Assembly: GCA_039881045.1 (NCBI GenBank) | Contig: JAYWVB010000019.1 | Coordinates: forward strand, 1 to 64,000 | DNA length: 64,000 nucleotides | Origin: Chaetomium olivaceum | Taxonomy: Eukaryota; Ascomycota; Sordariomycetes; Sordariales; Chaetomiaceae | Reading direction: 5' to 3' | Notes under the pieces: model-generated | Database searches by the model: none | What the model was told of the DNA's origin: nothing | The model's input: only the letters and a program-made list of their open reading frames with translations | Shown: in pieces, positions 47,078 through 58,856 of the stretch | Layout: each line of letters opens with the position of its first letter | How positions within the stretch are numbered: position 1 is the first letter of the stretch | Position numbers and translations under genes: made by a program

Positions 47078-49834
47078 ATGCCCGGCCACGACACACCCCC
47101 GGTTTCTCTCCACACGGGCGGGCAGGACGATTATGGCGCCTTCGCCGAGCCCTCCCGACCGCCTCCGTCGTCCTCCAAGAAGAAGTCCCGACGCGCCGCC
47201 GATCCCGCCAACCAGAAGCGGCGATGTGTCAGCACGGCCTGTATCGCCTGCCGGAAGAGAAAGTCCAAATGCGATGGCGCGCTCCCCAGCTGCGCGGCCT
47301 GTGCCAGCGTCTACGGCACTGAGTGTGTCTACGACCCGAACTCGGACCACCGCAGGAAGGGTGTGTACCGCGAAAAGACGGACAGCATGAAAGCCCGGAA
47401 CTCGACCCTCCAGGTGCTGATCGAGGCCATCCTAAACGCTTCCGAAGACGACGTGCCGGCGATAGTGAGAAAGATTCGCACATGCGACAGCCTCGATGCC
47501 GTAGCAGAATCGATACTCAGGAACGAGGTGGAGGACGGGGACACGGACGGCGCGGACGGCGCCACGGACGATGAATATGCCGCAAACCAGCCAGTGGAGG
47601 GTGAGAGGGAACTTGCGCGCAAGATGGGGGAGCTTCGCCTCGAGAATGGTTCCGTTCGCTATATCGGTGGCACCTCGCACTTGATATATCTAGGCGATCA
47701 GACGGATGACCCCGATGAGCCAGAATCCGACGGCTACCTTTCCATTGAAGAGCCGACGACTAGCTGGACCGAGGTCACCAAGGACACTCAATTGATCATC
47801 CATCTAATTAACATGTACTTCGATTGGCACTATCCCTACTTTGCCACCCTATCCAAATCCCTATTCTACAGGGACTTCCTCAAAGGCAAACCACAAAGCC
47901 AGCCGAGAACGACGGTGTATTGCACGCCCCTGCTCGTCAACGTCATTCTGGCCCTCGGCTGTCACTTCACCAGCGTCGCCGGTGCGTTCGCTGTCCCCGG
48001 AGACAGCAGGACCAAGGGTGACCACTTCTTCAATGAGGCGAAGCGCTTAATCGTCGAGAATGACGAGTACGCAAAACCTAAGCTGGCCACGGTGCAGGCG
48101 CTGGCGCTCATGTCGGTTCGCGAGGCAGGGTGCGGGCGAGAGGCTAATGGGTGGGTGTACAGCGGGATGAGTTTCCGTATGGCACAGGATATTGGGTTGA
48201 ACCTCAACCTCGGGGGGACGGCAAAGGACAAGGGTTCGCTTGACGAACAGGAAGTGGACGCGCGCAGGATCACGTTTTGGGGCTGCTTCCTGTTCGACAA
48301 GTGCTGGTCCAACTATCTCGGCCGCCTACCGCAGATCCCCAAGAACACTTACAATGTTCCCAAATACGACGTCTTCCCCGACGAAGATGCCGACTTGTGG
48401 TCGCCGTACACGGAGACCGGATTCGACCAGTCATCGAGGCAGCCTTCCCGGACGCGGGCGGTCGGGCTGCACTTGAGCCAGCTCTGTGAGATCAGCAGCG
48501 ATCTGTTACTCTTCTTTTACCACCCCAACCATATTGGCCGGTCGACCGGCAGAAATATCGAGGTTAAGAAGCTCAGCGAACTCCATCGCCGGCTGGAGGA
48601 GTGGAAAAAGGAACTGCCGAACGAATTCGAACCAAAGGATGGCCAGCTACCACACGTCATTCTAATGCAGTAAGTTGACCCGGGAGACACTTGACGAGGG
48701 CTAGCCGGCTGACAGGTCACAGCATGTTTTTCCATCTACAATACATCCACCTCTTCAAAGCGTTTCTCAAGTATACCCCGGCGACGTCACCATTACCGTC
48801 ACGTCTCCCCATGGCGGATGTGCGGTGCCAACGCGGGCGCCATCTCCAAGCTCATGCGCCTGTACAAGAAGTTGTACGATCTCAGGCAGATCTGCAACAT
48901 TGCTGTGTACATGGTACAGACTGCTTGCACGATACACATCTTGCACCTGCCAGAAAAGACGGCTAAGCGGGATATTATCCACGGGGTGAAACATTTGGAG
49001 GAGATTTCCGAAGATTGGCTGTGCGCGAGGAGAGCACTGAGCACCTTGAGCGTGCTCGCGCGGAAGTGGAAGGTTGAGCTGCCCGAAGAGGCTGCGCTTG
49101 TGCTGCAGCGGGCCGATGAAAAGTACGGGACTGTCAGCATCTCGGACGTCCCTTCGCCAAACGGGTCAGGGCCTTCCTCTACGCGGTCGCCGCCACCCCA
49201 CCCAGAGACCCATGCGCAGTCGCCGACGGCCAACGGCCAAGAACAGTACACGCCGCCGGACCAGTACAGCAACTCGGCATCCCAGCCGATGGCGCTTGAC
49301 GTTCCCGCGAGCATGCCCGCCGACATGATGAGCAGCGTGGCGGGCGTCGGGATGCCCGCGAGCTTGCAGAACATGCAGAACCGAGACCCAAGGCGGATGA
49401 CGCAACCAATCGTGGCCACATCCATGTCCATGGGCGATTCGCTGTCGAACATCAGCTCGTGGGCCGTCTCGCCATCGACGCGGACCATGCCCAGCTACAC
49501 GCAAGCCTTTGCCCCCGTCCACGCGCACGCCAGCATGGGTCCGTCGCCGACCTCTCGCCCCGGGGGCCGCCAAGTGTCGCCCAGCTCTCTGTACGCCATC
49601 GACGGGCAGGACTGGTACTTGAAGGACGGCGTGAACTGGCAACAGAATTTCCAGACCTGGGGGCTCGGCGCTGGCGCCAGTCAGCCCCCGGCTCAGAATG
49701 GCCGCAGCAGGAACCCGGGGATAAACGATGCTTCTTCCATGTTTGTGTTTCGAGGGGTCAATATGAACGACATGGACACGGGTTTTGACTCGCTTGGGAT
49801 GGACAGCCTGGACCATTTGTCCGGGTTAGATTAG
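47078..49834 (+). CDS. Zn(II)2Cys6 transcription factor with fungal-specific domain
   Basis: DNA-binding regulator acting in the nucleus. The zinc cluster is seen as C-I-A-C-RKRKSKC, then LPSCAACASVYGTECVYD (about residues 50-85), i.e. six-cysteine binuclear type. It is preceded by a basic KKKSRRAADP stretch and followed by a linker HRRKGVYREK and a helix. The fungal-specific middle homology region follows (INMYFDWHYPYFATLSKSLF, ALALMSVREAGCGREANGW, RMAQDIGLNLNLGG, RRITFWGCFLFDKCWSNYLG). The tail is Ser/Pro/Gln/Met-rich. ATG 47078 was chosen because it leads directly into the basic region. The intron is 48670-48722. One base appears missing at about 48795, between KYTPATSPLP and MCGANAGAISKLM. 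Such proteins are often annotated as NirA-like nitrogen regulators, but the target pathway cannot be read here. Confidence 0.92.
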
Positions 49835-50213
49835 GCGTTATTGAGACAGCGCGCTTGTATCGGTAGGGGCATGTGACGATTCGGTTATGGTGTTTGGGTA
49901 TGGAATACATGTGCGGGGGATTATATGGTTGGTTGGCAGCATCTCGGTTTGGAATGCAGAAAGTGGCGGGTCGTTGTCTTTTTTTACGTCGGGCGATTAT
50001 ACTTGGCGCGTATATACCACCAGACTCTTGCCGTCAAACACTCTATTCTAGAGCCTGTCTATTTTGATCGTGCTCTCCATGCATCTCGAGTCTTGTATGC
50101 GGGTATCTCAGCCCACACCCCCCTTACTTCTCTTTGCACCTCCACAGTAAACCTCACGATCTAACCGGGACCCTTTGCATCCCAAGATAAGGGTATGTAT
50201 GTACATACCAAGT
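49835..50213. other. Convergent 3' spacer
   Basis: 3' UTRs of the Zn2Cys6 (+) and HIT (-) genes. Nothing else seen. Confidence 0.6.
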
Positions 50214-51327
50214 CTACAACCCGTCCCTCTCCATTTGCTCCAACACCCCCCTATAAACCGCCGCCTCCGCCTCCATCTCCCCCATCCCCCTCTCCACCCT
50301 CCCCGCATCCTCAATACTCGGAAAACTGCCCCCCGGCAACGGCCGCCCTTCCCCATCCACCACCACCCCGCCAACCATCCCCCTCTCAGCCCCCTCTCTT
50401 TCCACCCCTACACCCTCCACCTCCCCTTCCCCCTCCACACCACCACCACCACCACCATGATAACGACAATGATGAGTCACGCGATCCCACAGCGCCCCGC
50501 CCACGTTGCCCTCCTCGGCCGCCATCTGGTCGTACACGGCGTCGGACGGCGTCGACGCCGGCTTGGCCGTGGTCCCGCGGATCCGCGGGATCACGTGCAC
50601 GTGCACGTGCGAGACGGTCTGCCCGGCCTCGGCGCCGTCTTGGATGGCGATGTTGAAGGCGCCGTCGGGGGGCGTTGCGAATCTTAGTTCGGGGGGGTTG
50701 CTGGAGGTCGGGGTGGGGGTGGGGGTGGGGGTGCTGTTGGTGGTGGGGGGTTGAGGGGAGGTGGACGTAGTGGTGCTGTTGGTAGCGGGTTGAGGGGAGG
50801 TGGACGTAGTGGTGCTGTTGGTAGCGGGTTGAGGGGAGGTGGAGGTGGAAGGGAGGAAGTAGTGCCGCGCCAGCATGTGTTGCACGCGCTGGACCGAGGT
50901 GAAGAGGTCGGTTAGCTCGGCGGGGGAGAGGTCGGTTAGGCGGAGGTGGCGTTTAAGGGGGCAGACGAGTACGTGGCCGGGGAGGAGCGGTTTGAGGTTG
51001 ACGAGGGCGAAGGAGTGGGGGGTGGTGAGGAAGACCTTGTTATCGTCAAGTGGTGATTAGGAAACAGATTGTGTGGAGGTGTGGTTTTGGAATGGCACAG
51101 TTGGGGTGGGTAGGTGAATGGCTTACTTGGTTGGTGACTTCAAAAGGACCAAAATGGATGGGTTGCTGGTGTTGTTTTTGCTGCGCGAGTGGTTGCGCTG
51201 AGGATGGGGTGTTGCTGCTGCCCATTCTCGCGGTGAAGACTCTTGATTGTGGTGACGGAATTGGTGAGGGTAGTGATGACAGGCGAGTGGTTTGGTTCCA
51301 GGACCTTCGGAAGGGGATCATGCCCAT
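50214..51327 (-). CDS. hnt2: HIT-family dinucleoside polyphosphate hydrolase (FHIT/Hnt2 type)
   Basis: Cleaves ApppA-like dinucleotides. Exon 2 (50214-51035) reads without a break. Intron 51036-51126 joins it to exon 1, which starts at 51327 or the inner ATG 51225. Family blocks: IHFGPFEVTNQ, VFLTTPHSFALVNLKPLLPG, HVLVCPLKRHLRLTDLSPAE, AIQDGAEAGQTVSHVHVHVI followed by PR. The catalytic triad HVHVHV is intact and the upstream Q (AGQTV) is kept. Starting at 51327 adds an Arg/Ser-rich leader (FRRSWNQTTRLSSLP) that could be a mitochondrial presequence; the inner start would give a cytosolic form. Between helix HMLARHYFL and ELRFATPPDGAF sits a Ser/Thr/Pro/Asn insert made by a 39-bp tandem repeat. 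The tail has a Gly/Glu/Val low-complexity section. Confidence 0.92.
50731..50850 (+). repeat. 39-bp coding minisatellite in the HIT gene
   Basis: Two perfect 39-bp units (from 50773 and 50812) preceded by a diverged copy at about 50731. On the minus strand they encode repeated STSPQPATNSTTT. The period is a multiple of three, so the frame is kept. Confidence 0.9.
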
Positions 51328-52042
51328 GAGATATGAGGTGCGAGATGCAGTAGCTTGTGTCGGCTAAATCATTGGCGTGCTACTCTGGAGGTGGGTTGAG
51401 ACGTTGAGTGATGTATTTGTCTTGAAAACTGGGAAGTGGGAATTACAAAGCACTCACTCATGTTAGTCAAGCCTCAAATCGGCGTCTGGCTGCGGGTTCG
51501 TCTCAACATCTGAGCATGAAAAAATAAAATTCATGTATTGCATCTCATCTCTTCCCTTTTCGAAGTTTTCTTATAATCGCGAAGAAAAAAGGGTTGTGCT
51601 GATAGATATATAACACTAAGCATTGTATGATGATCATTCGCTGTTATGCGAACGTCACATATTGTATGGATACCAAGTATGCTCGCTGTATCAAGCAACA
51701 ACCTGGAAGCCACTTCCACAGTCAAGCACTGCTAGCATCACCATGAAAACACCGGACTCCTGTTTCAGCAAATATTCAGAAATGAATATTGAACTCAATG
51801 CAGGGTATATATATGTAAGCCGCCAGTTGAATCGTTACCCAAGCCACCGTCTGCCTGCCACCTCTAAAAGTAACACCACGAACTCGTCGCTCCGTAAAAC
51901 AACAAACCTCCCTCCCCAACCCCATGCACCACCCCTTCTCGTATACAGTGTATTCTACCCATGCATCTTGAACCTCTACAACCTCCCGTCCCCACCCTCC
52001 CTTATCCTCTATCCGCACACTCACCTACACATACAACACACA
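51328..52042. other. Spacer between HIT and MFS genes
   Basis: AT-rich in 51520-51640. Holds the HIT promoter and MFS 3' UTR. No gene. Confidence 0.6.
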
Positions 52043-54164
52043 TCAAGGCAAAAGCGCATCATCCTCCAGCGCATCCCGCCGCACCTCGTTCGAGCTGCTG
52101 CTCGGGCGAACAGGGGAAGAAGGCGGTACTTCGTCCTCACCAGCCATGAAAACTAACCGCCACAGTCACTCAGTCAGCAAACGCAAACCCCAAACTCAAA
52201 CCGAGCAACATAACCACAACAATAAAAAAGGGGGGAGGGGAAACATACCATGCGGTTCCAAAAAGAACGACGCGCCCAGCGCCAGCGCAAACAACGCGGC
52301 CAGCAGCACAAAGAAGGCCTGCGGAAACCCCTCCACCGTCGCCGCATACAGCTGATTAAAGACGATGGGCGCGCCGATGCGCGCGAGCGAGTGCAGCAGG
52401 CCGATGGCGCCCAGCATCTGGCCGACGCGCTGGGGCGGGACATGTTTTGTGACGGCGGCCTGGATGGTGGCGGAGGCGAGCCCCCCAAAAGCGGTCAAGA
52501 CGGCAGACGCGACAAACATGGTGCTGGAGCGCGCGAAGATGTAGCCCGTGATGCCGATCACGTCCGAGACGAGCGCGACGCGCAGAATCCAGAGGTCGAC
52601 TTCGTCCGCGCCGTGGTTTTTTTCCTTGGGGGCCGGGCTGTTGTTGGGGTTGGGGTTGGCGAGGTTCTCGCGTCTGCGCCGGGCGGCGGCGGGGCGCTTG
52701 CGGAAGATGTAGTTGATCAGAGGGAGGATGCCGACGAGGACGATTACGCGCACCATGGAGGTCATGGAGACGAAGCGGGAGCTCTCGAGGTTGCCCCACT
52801 CGAACATGTACTCGACGTACATGACGATGACGGTGCCGGTGCTCATGGCGGTGCCGAGAACGATCATGTCCATGAAGGCGAGAATCAGAAAATTGCGCCG
52901 CAGCCGGCCGGTGCCGGGGCCGGTCGGGAAGAGGATGTCGAGAGGCGCGAGCGGGTTCGTCGTCCGGATGGAGTGTACCAAGCGGCCGATTTGCCGTCCG
53001 AACGGGACCCGCGATCGGGCGAGACCGGTGCAATCGGGGGTGGGGACGAGAGCCTCCTTTGCCCGCGCGTGCTTCTCGCGTGCCAGCAGCTGCTGTTTCT
53101 TCGAGAGGGATTCGGGTATGACGAAGGCCATGAAGAGGACGAAGGAGATGTGGCATCCGAGCAGGATGTAGAAGATGGACAGCAGAGAACCGGTCCATTC
53201 GACGAGGTAGCCGGCGAGGAGGGGACCGATGGTGAGGCCCGTGAACAGGCATGAGTGGAGGTAGCCGATAGCGACGCCGCGTTTTGACGGCGGCGTGCAG
53301 TCGCTCGTATAGGAGTGGCTCAAGACGCTTCCCGCAATGAAGGAGCCCGTGAGCCCGTCAAAAAAACCGCCAAGCAGCAGCCACTGGTAGTTGACCGTCT
53401 CGGGATACTTGGCGGCGATAATGGTGATGATCTCGGACATGATGCCGCCCATGGAACATATAATCATCATGCGCTTCCGGCCATAGCGGTCCGAAAGCGA
53501 CCCTAGCTTCGGAGCCGTGAGGGCGCTGAGCATGCCGATGGTGACGTTGAGCACTAGCGTGAAGGTGGCCACGGACCTTTGCACCTCGGGGATGAAGCAC
53601 TGCCGGTTGTTACCCCCTGGAATCACCGGTGTGAAAGTGAAGTCAGGGTCGCTGGCTGACCGGTCGGCAAAGTAGTGCTTGCAGACGAGGTCGATGATGC
53701 TGAGCGAAGTCAGGACGGGTTGGCGTCCAAAGTGTGAGACAGGAGAGGAGGGTAAATGCTTACAGGTTCAGTCTTGGAACAACAGAGCCACCGAATGCGA
53801 GCGTGAAAATGGCATACGGAGCCAGCAAGAACCCGACCTGCATCAAGTCAACCTTTCAAGATCTTGCATGAACCGCCCCGAAGACGCTGAAGACGGGAGT
53901 CCGAGTTCAACATACGGATGGTGTCTTCCACCACGGTAACCCAGCAAAGTCCTCGCGGCCGGCCCATCCGCCATCCTGAGCGGCAGCATGTGTCTCGTCG
54001 GTAGTCCCATTGCTGCTGTGAACGCCGGCGCTCAGCAATCTGGTGGTCTCTCCCGCATCATTGAGGTCGAGGTGAGTATCGGCCATGTATCCGTTCCCTG
54101 AACCGTCGGTCCTCCTCCTTGGCCCGGACGAATCAGACTCGTCCCTCCCATCGGTCGACGTCAT
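52043..54164 (-). CDS. Major facilitator superfamily transporter
   Basis: Multi-pass membrane transporter; substrate unknown. Exon 1 (53916-54164) encodes an 83-residue hydrophilic N terminus. Exon 2 begins GFLLAPYAIFTLAFGGSVVP, exon 3 continues from IIDLVCKHYFADRS through the body, and a last exon ends at 52043 with MAGEDEVPPSSPV and an acidic tail. All junction phases agree and no frame break is needed. The MFS loop signature is seen as APKLGSLSDRYGRKRMM between helices 2 and 3. Other helices include WLLLGGFFDGLTGSFIAGSV, LHSCLFTGLTIGPLLAGYLV and FLILAFMDMIVLGTAM. A long cytoplasmic loop with RKRPAAARRRREN lies before helices 9-12. It resembles the fungal YCR023C/TetA-like branch, which is an impression only. 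Confidence 0.93.
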
Positions 54165-55381
54165 GTTTCAACCCTGCGAGATGAGAAACCCGATATCCCA
54201 CACACTTCGATCCTGACCCAGTAACCAAAAAAACCTCCCTCGCCGTGAATCTGGATGCAGAACGATGAAAAGTAAGAGGCGGGGAACAATATCCGGTGAA
54301 AATGACGGGTCAATTGAATGCAGAATGGAGCCGGTGCTAACAACCTGATTAGGTATTTAGAGAGCTAGCGCTGGTTTACTCGGTAAGGTACACTGCGAAA
54401 TCGGGTTTGTAAGCGCCGAGGCCCAGTTTCGTTCCGAAAAGGAACAATGGCGAGATACTACCCGCGTGAGAAGTCGAGCGTGTATCGAGGCCATCCCCGG
54501 TTTCGACTGGGACGGGGGAGAGATGGTAAGATAAGGGATTCGGACTTGGGACATCGAGGACGTAAGTGGGCAGTCCGGGGAACGGGAGTTGTCCAATTAA
54601 ACATCAGGTCAACGTTCCAGCACAATGGTGCGCTTTCCTGCAAGGCCCCAACACCCCTGTAATTAACCACTAACTAACGGCGGCTCGGCAAGCTGATGCC
54701 CGGGAGTGGCTCAGACAACTCGGGCTTGTCGGGGAGGACAACAACGGTTGAGACGGACAGCAGACATGGATCATTAAATCCTCTACAACTTCGATTGGAC
54801 TCAACCTTCGTCTGCTCACTGCTTCGCCGCCTCCCAACTCCGAGAATAGTGAAATCCGGATGCACCTAAGCATTGCATCGCCTTGACCGTGATGAGGAAC
54901 TGCGCATTGATGGACAACAGATGCAATTGGGCTCTGGATCAAGGTGGTCGGCCACTTCCAAGTGCCAGCACACCCTTGGTTTGCTGGTTGGGCCGCCCGA
55001 CGTTGATGCAAAGTGACGCACAAACTCTCCGGGAATGCTTGGAGTCAGTCGGCAGTCGGGTCTGACAACCACCGGATTACAAATTGCACGTAACTAATCA
55101 ACCATAACACTTCGTAGTTACCGGAAATAAGGGGCCGTATTTTTGGTTTATTTTCATTGTTCGCGTGCTCAGGCATAGGCAACAACAACAACTTCAACCG
55201 TGACGATCGGATACCGTATTCAAGCTAATATCAACTGTCCTTCCAGACATCTATCCCGCCAGTTTAAGAGCGTAGAATAAATTGCCGTGTCCAACCAAAT
55301 GTAAATTTACATCTAAAATGTACATGTATGTACGTACGTACCAAGTAGAGTGATACGCAGCACCACACCCGACATCATCCC
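54165..55381. other. Spacer upstream of MFS gene
   Basis: No gene seen. It carries the MFS promoter and leader and the PPR-gene 3' UTR. The part 55080-55360 is AT-rich with GTACGTAC/ACATGTA palindromic words around 55318-55345. Confidence 0.6.
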
Positions 55382-57627
55382 TCACCCATCATCCTCATCC
55401 TCAAACTTCCCACTCGACGCCTGTTCCAGCTTCCGCACGGTATCCATATCCACAGCCATGCCCCTCTTCCGCGCCTCCGCAACGAGCGCAAACGCCCGCT
55501 CGTCCTTCTCGCGGTAGCACCGACGAAGCACCGTGAGCAGGGTGCGCTCGCTGACCCAGTTAGACACGGACGCGGACGAGGACGAGGGCAAGGCCGAGGC
55601 CGAGACCGGACCACCGGCATCAGGAGTAGTAGCAGCCGCAGGAGCAGCAGTGGCGGCAGCAGCGGCGGCGGCAGCGTCAGCAGCGGTAGCAAAGCGGCTC
55701 ATCTCGTCGAGGTAGGCCAGCGCGACGCCGAGGTTGCCGTCGCGGGCGAAGCAGCGGATCAGGCTGTCGAGGATGGGCGGCGACGGTCGCACCGAGAAGC
55801 GGTCCATCTCGGCCACCAAGTAAACGGCCGGCTCGGCGCGTCGGCACTGGCTAAGCAGTAGGGCGAAGGTCTGCTGGTTCGGCCCGGACTGGCACAGGTC
55901 GCACACCTGCCGGTACACGTCGAGGGTCTTGCCCATGTCGCCCCTCGCCGCCGCCGTCGTCGTCGTGGCGACCGCTTCGAGGACGACGTTGACGGCGGCG
56001 ACGGGGACGCGCCCTAGGCTGCGGATGATGCGGATGGCTTCCTCGGTGAGGTCAGGCGAGTCCTTGAGGGCGGAGAAGATGGCGCGCGTGCTGGGCTGGT
56101 CCGGTTGCATGCCTGCGTCGTTCATGATGCCGAGGACGCGGAAGGCGACCTCTAGGTTCCCGGCATGCACGTAGCTTTCGAGGAGCGGTTCGTAGTGGTG
56201 GAACCCGAGCTTGACTTCACGGGCCGAGAGAAGTTCGATGACGGCCGTGGCCAGCGCCGTATCGCCGTGGCGTGCCGCCGTGTTAAGCACGTTAAGTGCG
56301 ATGCCGTCGGCCGGGTTGATCTTCCCTGGCGAAACCATTTCGTCCCATACCAGCTTTGTCCCCTTGTAGTGGAGAGCCCTGCTGCATTCATCCAGAATAT
56401 AGGACCAGAGGGAAAGAGGTACTGAGTTCGAATTGTTCTGTGCCATCTCGAGTACCTGGCGAAATAACTGGACTGCCTCGTCCATGAACCCCCGCAAAAC
56501 TAGAACGTAGACAAAGGTAGCCGACACCCATTCGGGGATTTGGGTCCCCGTGCTGCGCATGCTGTCCCAATAGTCCAGCGCCATCTCGTTCTGGCCGTCG
56601 CGCAGTAACCCCAAAGCGACGCTAGCCTTTCCGTCGTCAGTGAGTTCCATCTCTTGCTCCTCCAGCTTCAGCAGGTACGTCTTCCTGGTGAGGTAGTTCG
56701 GATGAACTGCAAACAGCTGGCGGCCAGGTCAGTGGCATTCTCCAAACCCAACCTTGCCTCCTCCAGACATACCCTCAGCGCGCTGTGGTACCACGCCTGC
56801 GACGGCTGTATCCCCGCCGTCCGCATCTCCCTGTAGATCTCGGCCACCTCGTCCGCCGACCCCGTCGCCGGGTCCCAGTTCGCCGTGACCAGCGCCTCGT
56901 ACAGGAAAACGTTGGGCCGCTCGCCGCGGTCCTCCACCAGGTACCTGACGAGCCGCCGCATCTTTTGGGCCTGGCCCTTGCCCGGCCAGCTGCGTAGGTT
57001 GCGGAGTGCCTCGTATATGGTCGGCGTCGCGGCGTTGGCCGTTTCCGGCGGGAATTCTGATGTTGACTGGCACAAGGTGGAGGCGCTCACACGCCCTGTT
57101 TCGGAGGGCTTCGAAGCTGCACGTGCTGTGTCCTTGGGCGCCTGGCCTGCGGTGTCGCTGTCTTTCCCAGTGGTTGCTTGGCCTGTCTTTTGCGGAGGGT
57201 CGGTACTCGAACGGCTTGTTGCCGACTCGGGTGCGTCTTGAGGTACGGATGCCGAAGAGCCCCCATCTAGGGCCATGGGCCCCACGCCTCTTGTAGACCA
57301 TTTTGGAAACGGCTCCAATATAGGCGCAGCCCGTGGCTTTTCCTCAGTCACCTGCTTTTGCGGTCGCGGTTTGGGAGCAGCAGCCCATTGTGGAAACTTT
57401 TCCCGTTTTTTAAGTGGTTGCCCCATCACGGGCTTGCTGGTGTGTATGCCGCGCCCCTGGCTTGCTCGACGACCCGAGCGCAACCCGGCATCATGTTGCT
57501 CGTGGATTGCTCGTTTGTGTTTGGCTGACAGTAAGAGAAGAGAGTTGGCTTGTGGCAGTAGGTTTCCGTCAATTGACGGGTATAGAGCCCGCGAGAGCGC
57601 GTCAACAGTTGCGCGCTTTGCCGACAT
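55382..57627 (-). CDS. Pentatricopeptide-repeat-type protein, probably mitochondrial
   Basis: PPR proteins bind organellar RNA and act in its processing or translation. The N terminus (MSAKRATVDALSRALYPSID) is Ser/Ala/Arg-rich with basic runs, compatible with import. A disordered Pro/Ser/Thr linker follows. Helix-turn-helix repeats of about 35 residues start near residue 215: TIYEALRNLRSWPGKGQAQK, NVFLYEALVTANWD, EVAEIYREMRTAGIQPSQAW, then VYVLVLRGFMDEAVQLFRQV, LVWDEMVSPGKINPADGIAL, YEPLLESYVHAGNLEVAFRV with MNDAGMQPD, and DSLIRCFARDGNLGVALAYL. An Ala-rich insert lies near the C terminus (about 55620-55690). The frame breaks once at about 56698 (CLQFIR, then NYLTRKTYLLKLEEQEMEL in the other frame), one base short. 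Both halves are complete otherwise. The mitochondrial RNA target is unknown; it could be the Neurospora cya-5 class. Confidence 0.85.
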
Positions 57628-58197
57628 GAGGCGGATGAGGTGGGGGAGTCGGGGACGGGGTTCGAGGACGTTGCGTGTATAGATGGCGGGCTACCAAAAA
57701 TGTCCACACTTGGGTCTTTTTCTAAATGGCATGTATGAGGGTGGTCGGTGCTCCTCAACATTCATAAATCAAGGCCCTCGTATCTGTGTTGAATATAGTT
57801 ACGACGATCAATTCATCAAGACCCATCCATATCTTTTAGTTCCATGAAAAGATTCTGCCGGACGAAAATAAGGCGGTGTCAAGTCATGCAACCACCCCTG
57901 TCACCGTCTTCGACATAGAATGCAGGTCACGTGGATCATAGGTCTCATGGTCTTCATTTCTCCTTGCTACTCCTCCGGGTGCCAGCTGCGAGGAATAGCA
58001 GCCTTCTAGACCTAGAAGCGGAGGCTTAAAGTCCACCGCATGTCCTCGCATAAACCAATACTCTTGAAGCTGGCGGTTCGCCGTTGGGAATAGTGGCCTC
58101 CCCAACCCCTTGCCTCTTCAGCTTCCAAACCGATCCCCTATCCTGACTCGGATATGCTGTTGGTGCCGGTTTCTTATTCACGCTTGCCCATCGAACA
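57628..58197. other. Spacer between PPR and LSM4 genes
   Basis: PPR promoter and LSM4 3' UTR. Nothing else recognised. Confidence 0.6.
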
Positions 58198-58856
58198 TCA
58201 CCAACGCCTAGACGCCCGCTCATGAACCCCTACCCCTCCCACCCCTTCCACCTCCCCGCCCTCTCCCACCACGGCCCCTATCTCCACCCCGACCACCGTG
58301 ATCTCCTCTCCCTTGACCGCCGCGCCCTCCACGGTAGCCGCCGCCCTGTTGGCTCTGTTGTTCCCTCACAACGTCGAAGATCTCGTCGGGAACGCGCAGG
58401 TACTTGATCTACACACCATTAAATCAGCAACCCCGGCCCAGCCACAACCCAACCACCACAAACAAGAAGAGCCCCAACTCACATTATTCCCCTTGACGTA
58501 AACCTCAGGCAACCGCACAAACTTATCACCCTCCTATAACCACCACACCCAGTCAGCAAACATGTCCATCGAACGGTCTGTCCGGGGGGGAGGAGGGAGG
58601 ACGTGTCGGGAGGAGCAAGGCCAGGAGGACGCACCGGGCTGGTCTGCACGACCTCGCGCAGGGTCAGGTTCATCCAGGTGTCGCACAGCACGAGGTGGCC
58701 GTTGAGTGTTTCGCCGTTCTTGAGCTCGACCAGCATGGGGTGGCCTTGCGCCGCGTTGAGAAGCCCGAGGGGCAGCTGCACCGAGGCAAACAGAACTGTT
58801 AGATTACTGTTTTGATAAGTTGGGGGGGGATCAAGTGCGGCAGGATATCGTACCAT
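58198..58856 (-). CDS. lsm4: LSM4, U6 snRNA/mRNA-decay Sm-like protein
   Basis: Subunit of the LSm1-7 (mRNA decay) and LSm2-8 (U6 snRNA) rings. Exons: 58854-58856 (ATG only), 58635-58775, 58483-58533 and 58198-58408. Introns of 78, 101 and 74 nt keep phase. Sm1 motif: PLGLLNAAQGHPMLVELKNG, then LNGHLVLCDTWMNLTLREVV. Sm2 motif: VYVKGNN followed by IKYLRVPDEI. The tail is Gly/Arg-rich (YRGGRGGQGRGDHGGRGGDR), as in other LSM4 proteins. As written, the frame leaves the RGG pattern at about 58262 and ends at 58198. With one extra G there it would continue RGG-like and stop at 58221, so the exact C terminus is open. The start follows from the family N terminus MLPLGLL, which requires splicing directly after ATG. 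Confidence 0.93.

Noticed and set aside
52250..53254. 334-codon plus-strand open frame across the MFS gene
   Set aside because: Antisense shadow of the GC-rich MFS coding sequence, Asp/Gly/Arg-rich with no domain.
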